From: Albidovulum sp. bin36
GTDB taxonomy: Bacteria; Pseudomonadota; Alphaproteobacteria; Rhodobacterales; Rhodobacteraceae
Assembly (NCBI GenBank): GCA_002238565.1
Contig: MPMP01000053.1
Coordinates: 1-34,949, forward strand
DNA length: 34,949 bases
Reading direction: 5' to 3'
Of the stretch, positions 32,026 to 34,949 are shown one piece after another (positions within the stretch are counted from its first letter, which is position 1; each line of letters begins with the position of its first letter). Made by a program: the position numbers and the translations under genes. The notes under the pieces were generated by a model that had not been told where the DNA came from, did no database searches, and was given only the letters and a program-made list of their open reading frames with translations.

Positions 32026-32425
32026 AGGCTAGATCGCAATCGTCGTTTTCATTCTTCGCTAGTTAATCGTATCCAATTGTAAGTCCGTTGGCGGAGTATT
32101 GCGACATGCATCTGAAACGGGCGGAGGCCATGAATGGCGCCTGGATGCAACCGATTCGAAAGAGATGCTAGCCAACTCCAATCAGTGAAATTTCACACGC
32201 CGTCTCCTGACAACCGAAGGCTTGCCGATCTTGTTGAAGCCAATTTGCGAAATCTTCTCACGTCGGCTCGGGAAGCGCGGCTTTCGAAGATTCGTTCAGC
32301 GCGCAAGGCAAGGCGATGGCCGCTCCGTTTTTCGGAAACCTGCACAGGACGCCTCCGGCGGCCTACAGGGCTTCGCCCGATTTGCCGATGCGATCCCTTT
32401 GTAAATCGGGAACCGGTAGGGAGAC
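32026..32425. other. 400-base stretch without a recognisable gene
   Basis: The stretch lies between the galC stop and the end of the minus-strand methyltransferase relic. Frames on both strands are short and rich in Arg, Pro and Ser, with no ribosome site or family resemblance. No clear terminator hairpin for galBC was found. Confidence 0.45.
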
Positions 32426-33037
32426 TCATTGCGCAAGCTTTTTGCCTCCATGAATTCGATGCCGCCTGACAGCTGCCGCGGCAGAAAGCGGTGTCCGCAT
32501 CTTCTCGTAGAGCGCGAACAGATGCTCGACGCGCTCGCGCTCGGAAGCAAACCCGGTCCGCCGGTAGAGCCTGCCCACTGCGCGGTCGAGCACCCGGTGC
32601 GCTCGGCGCAGGTTCGGCGGCATCAGATAGGGATCGTAGAGATCGGCGAGCGAGGCTCCGTGATGGGTTGCGAGGGGGTCCAGTACGGCCTGGGCTAGCG
32701 GTTCTAGCCTCGACAGATTTGCGCTCTTTGGCGGCATCGGAAAAGTGATGTACACCACGCCCACGGAATACATGTAATCGCTTTTCATACGCCCGGTTGC
32801 TGCTCGCATTCACCCCATGTGCATGGCTGACGTGAGTAAAGAAGAATCAGCAAGTGCGGCGTTGGGAAGCAGTCGGAGTTTTTCGCTCGGGATCACTGGT
32901 GGTTCAAGATATACGAGCGGTGCATAGCCACGGCGTTCAGAACTAGTCTGCGGAAAAATTAGGAATGGATATTCCGGTACGACCGTTACGCCATAAGCGC
33001 TTGGGTAGTCGGCGAGCCGTTTTGTAGTTTGTCTCAT
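32426..33037 (-). pseudogene. C-terminal remnant of an MmeI-like (class I) DNA methyltransferase
   Basis: The upstream piece (33037-32810) reads ADYPSAYGVTVVPEYPFLIF, QTSSERRGYAPLVYLEPPVI and ends ALADSSLLTSAMHMG with a stop. The following piece in another frame (32809-32426) continues KSDYMYSVGVVYITFPMPP, PLAQAVLDPLATHHGASLAD, LYDPYLMPPNLRRAHRVLDR and GFASERERVEHLFALYEKMR. These segments are the well-conserved target-recognition and C-terminal end of MmeI-type methyltransferases found in type IIL restriction-modification and related phage-defence systems. The roughly 700-800 N-terminal residues with the SAM and catalytic motifs are missing, so the gene is a dead fragment. Confidence 0.8.
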
Positions 33038-33572
33038 GCTCTTTGCCCGAGATCCGAGGTGAGTTTACAACTATCTGATACAAAACAGATTATTTCGTCT
33101 TGACCGAATTCCTCCCCACGAACTTACCAACCTGGACTGACTGGCGCACCGTGGCCAAATCGGAATTTGCTCATCGATGCGTCGGGTGTGAAAACCACGC
33201 GCCGAAGGGCGTAGCTATCGCGCTTCCTGCCTGCTCAAACCGTCGGGCGATGAAAGCCGTTATGCATCCGGCACTTAGCCCGAGCGGCGCTTGAGCGGCA
33301 GCGCCCGCCGCGCACCTGCGGGAAGGGGTCTCGAACCGTCGCGCGGCTTCCGAGCCGTACTATAGGAAGCACGAGGTAACAAATCAATGCAGGGAGTTTT
33401 GGGCAAGGGCACAGTCATTCACTCGCTCCGCACTGTCGGCGGCGGTGCGGCCTCACACGCTACCGGAGCGCATCGGGAGCCGTCTCACATGTTACCTCCG
33501 CGCATCGTCATCGGCGGTCTTGACGGCACAGCGGACGCTTGCGGCGTGTGGCGTGGCGCGTTACAGTGCGGC
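33038..33572. other. 530-base region upstream of higB
   Basis: No gene is supported; the frames at 33100-33294 and 33387-33572 lack ribosome sites or family resemblance. The right end holds the higB promoter. The GC-rich sequence around 33295-33350 contains several small inverted repeats but no tRNA. This may be a recombination border between the methyltransferase relic and the higBA segment. Confidence 0.4.
33539..33567 (+). promoter_or_regulatory. Candidate sigma70-type promoter of higBA
   Basis: TTGCGG (33539-33544), a 17-base spacer and TACAGT (33562-33567) form a reasonable -35/-10 pair. The higB ATG lies only 5 bases after the -10 box, so transcription would begin at or next to the start codon and the message would be leaderless. 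There is no ribosome site before this ATG, which fits. Confidence 0.35.
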
Positions 33573-33845
33573 ATGAGGATTAGGCACAAGGGACTGCGGG
33601 CGCTGCACGAGCGGGACAATCCCGCGCGGGTGCCTGCGGGTCTGGTGCCACGGCTCAAGCGCATCCTGTTCCGGCTGCAAGAGGCGACGCATCCGCGAAG
33701 CGCCGACGCGCCGGGCTTCCGGCTGCATCTCCTGAAGGGCGACCGCGCGGGCCAGTGGAGCGTTCGCGTCTCCGGCAACTGGCGCGTGGTGTTCCGCTTC
33801 GAGGACGGCGAAGCCGTGGATGTGGACCTGATCGACTACCACTGA
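33573..33845 (+). CDS. higB: HigB-type toxin, RelE/ParE superfamily
   Basis: This 90-residue protein resembles the HigB mRNA interferase, which cuts mRNA on the ribosome. The family core is intact: RHKGLRALHERDNPARVPAG, VPRLKRILFRLQEA, GFRLHLLKGDRAGQWSVRVS and the C-terminal NWRVVFRFEDGEAVDVDLID strand series. The ATG at 33573 is chosen because homologues begin a few residues before RHKGL; the longer in-frame extension is not family-like. The antitoxin gene follows 19 bases after the stop. Toxin-first order is typical of higBA. It looks functional, in contrast to the broken genes on both sides. Confidence 0.9.
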   Translation: MRIRHKGLRALHERDNPARVPAGLVPRLKRILFRLQEATHPRSADAPGFRLHLLKGDRAGQWSVRVSGNWRVVFRFEDGEAVDVDLIDYH

Positions 33846-33864
33846 CCGAAGGGGAGTGCTGACC

Positions 33865-34179
33865 ATGAACGAAATTGCAAGCGAGCGCGTCGGCCTGATG
33901 CAGAATCCGCCGCACATGGGCGAACTGATCCGCGAAAGCATGGACGACGTGGGCTGGAACGTGACCGAGACGGCGGCGCGGCTCGGCTGCGAGCGCGGCA
34001 CGCTGTCGCGCCTGCTGAACGGCAAGGCGGGCGTGTCGGCGAACATGGCGCTGGCGTTGGAGGACATCGGCTGGGGCACCGCCGAGCACTGGATGCGGAT
34101 GCAGGCGAGCTACGAGCTTGCGCGGGCGCGGCGCGACCGGACGGCGGCGGATCGGCGCGTGGGGGCGCTGCACGCATGA
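33865..34179 (+). CDS. higA: HigA-type antitoxin, XRE-family helix-turn-helix
   Basis: This 104-residue antitoxin binds HigB and represses its own operon. The helix-turn-helix is VTETAARLGCERGTLSRLLN with GKAGVSANMALALEDIGWG after it, the standard HigA layout. PPHMGELIRESMDDVGW at the N-terminus is also typical. The ATG at 33865 is preceded by GGGGAG with a 9-base spacing; a GTG two codons upstream of it is less likely. It forms a bicistronic unit with higB. Flanking DNA-methyltransferase relics suggest an addiction module retained in a decaying defence or mobile region. Confidence 0.9.
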   Translation: MNEIASERVGLMQNPPHMGELIRESMDDVGWNVTETAARLGCERGTLSRLLNGKAGVSANMALALEDIGWGTAEHWMRMQASYELARARRDRTAADRRVGALHA

Positions 34180-34276
34180 TCTAGGCTCGCGCCGTCGGCG
34201 CTGTCGGCTCGGGCTGGTGCGCCTGTCCATGTCGAGAACTGATCTCCGATAATGGGCTTGATGCGGAAGCATACCC

Positions 34277-34600
34277 ATGTCTCTGAACGAAAACTTGCAA
34301 AGGGCCAAGCGGCAACGGAACGACGAGTTCTACATGCAGCTTCCCGACATCGAGAACGAACTGCGCCACTACAGTCGACACTTTCGCGGCAAGGTCGTGT
34401 ACTGCAATTGCGATGATCCCCGCGTCTCCAAGTTTTTCCATTACTTCTCGTACAACTTCGATCGCTTGGGACTGAAGAAGCTCATAACCGCGTGTTAGAG
34501 GAACCGGGAACGCGACCTGTTCAGCCGCCACGACTCGGAACAGGCGATATGGCTCGAATACAAGGGTAACGCGAAGGGCGGCAGGGTGCCCAGGCCTAGT
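34277..34600 (+). pseudogene. EcoRI-type adenine DNA methyltransferase, N-terminal fragment with in-frame TAG
   Basis: The first 73 codons (LQRAKRQRNDEFYMQLPDIE, NELRHYSRHFRGKVVYCNCD, DPRVSKFFHYFSYNFDRLGL) match the start of EcoRI-like adenine-specific methylases. The frame then hits TAG at 34496-34498, where relatives have Tyr in CYKN. Homology resumes in the same frame immediately after (RNRERDLFSRHDSEQAIWLE, YKGN) and continues to about 34600 before it is lost. A single Tyr-to-stop substitution plus loss of the C-terminal two-thirds inactivates it. No cognate endonuclease is visible. Confidence 0.8.
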
Positions 34601-34779
34601 CAAAAGTCGAGGCGAACAGACCTGCAAATGCCAAAGGCGCATTTGCAGCGCCTGTCGAAACTTCGATCCGGTGGAAGCGGAGCGGCTCCGGCGGCGCGTT
34701 CGTTCTGAGGATTCGGCGGCGGGAGCCAAATAGATGCAATAGTCCAAAGGGATTTGGGCGGCGAAGGCCGGCTTCGAGC

Positions 34780-34798
34780 AAAAAAAGGCGCGTCCGCC
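34780..34798 (-). terminator. Weak intrinsic terminator after the right-edge gene
   Basis: On the minus strand, GGCG-GACG-CGCC (34798-34787) is followed by seven T residues (34786-34780), 34 bases beyond the stop of the partial gene at 34833. The stem is only 4 bp, but GC-pure stem plus T-run and position suit a terminator. Confidence 0.35.
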
Positions 34799-34832
34799 GT
34801 GTTCCGCTTTGCGGTCGCCAGCCGGGGAGAGG

Positions 34833-34949
34833 TTAGCGGCGCGAGGCGTTCAGCACCGCGTCGAGGGCATCCTGGGTTTTCGCGGCGTAGTGGCGGTTGG
34901 CTTCGGGAAGGTATTTGAACTCGCCCCTCAGCCGGATGATGGAAATGGC
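34833..34949 (-). CDS. C-terminal end of an unidentified protein (5' part outside window)
   Basis: A minus-strand frame is open from the right edge to a TAA at 34833-34835, giving the last 38 residues (AISIIRLRGEFKYLPEANRH, then YAAKTQDALDAVLNASRR). The composition is protein-like and the frame is supported by the terminator-like hairpin downstream. I cannot name the family from so short a piece. Confidence 0.5.
   Translation of the reverse strand, partial: AISIIRLRGEFKYLPEANRHYAAKTQDALDAVLNASRR

Noticed and set aside
33295..33360. GGTTCGAGACC on the minus strand, resembling a tRNA T-arm
   Set aside because: The flanking bases do not form a 5-bp T-stem, and no acceptor or anticodon arm could be folded.

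Overview
The window reads as a chromosomal piece of an alphaproteobacterium. It carries an hprK - EIIA(Man) - HPr string, a short-form HPr kinase, a dehydrogenase / twin-transmembrane protein / cobalamin adenosyltransferase cluster near etfB-etfA-hbd, and an alphaproteobacterial-type ParC. Intact, tightly packed catabolic operons alternate with unusually gene-poor stretches full of broken genes and insertion-sequence remnants. This suggests a genome undergoing erosion after mobile-element activity; a host-associated lifestyle is possible but is only an inference.

Layout. 1-508: start of a secreted SH3b-repeat protein running off the left edge (minus strand). 1308-4882: minus-strand inositol operon (iolD, iolE, SDR), with an HpcH/HpaI aldolase diverging at 5057. 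5915-7168: regulatory PTS genes (HPr kinase, an EIIA-Man that has lost its phospho-histidine, HPr). 7212-9818: etfB-etfA-hbd (minus strand). 9819-13513: accessory insert with a two-gene system (small protein plus IrrE-like protein without HExxH) and a transposase scar. 13514-15207: SDR, twin-TM protein and cobalamin adenosyltransferase (minus strand). 15208-18196: degraded island with a wrecked IS1-type transposase, a proteasome-like Ntn-hydrolase pseudogene and its small downstream gene. 18197-20425: parC. 20498-21862: cytochrome P450. 21892-22418: IS5-type remnant. 23227-29863: one minus-strand operon of a LuxR-type regulator, an amidase and a branched-chain-amino-acid/urea-type ABC importer whose second permease is fused to an ATPase. 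30613-32025: galB-galC pair of the 4,5-cleavage protocatechuate/gallate pathway. 32426-34600: relic defence/mobile region with the tail of an MmeI-like methyltransferase, an apparently intact higBA toxin-antitoxin pair, and an EcoRI-type methylase stopped by an in-frame TAG. 34833-34949: the end of an unidentified gene entering from the right.

How the genes fit together: most intact genes feed small carbon or nitrogen compounds into central metabolism (inositol, acyl-CoA oxidation through ETF, amide import and hydrolysis, 4-oxalomesaconate hydration and aldol cleavage). The HPr kinase/HPr pair is a likely carbon/nitrogen-status sensor. Candidate palindromic operators sit in front of the amidase operon, the galBC pair and the accessory two-gene system.

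The best candidates for something undescribed are the small-protein/IrrE-like pair at 11.1-12.7 kb, the proteasome-like Ntn-hydrolase with its strongly translated 60-residue downstream partner at 16.2-17.3 kb, and the EIIA with His replaced by Asn next to intact HPr and HPr kinase. All family assignments come from reading motifs and from recall of family sequences; no database search was made.
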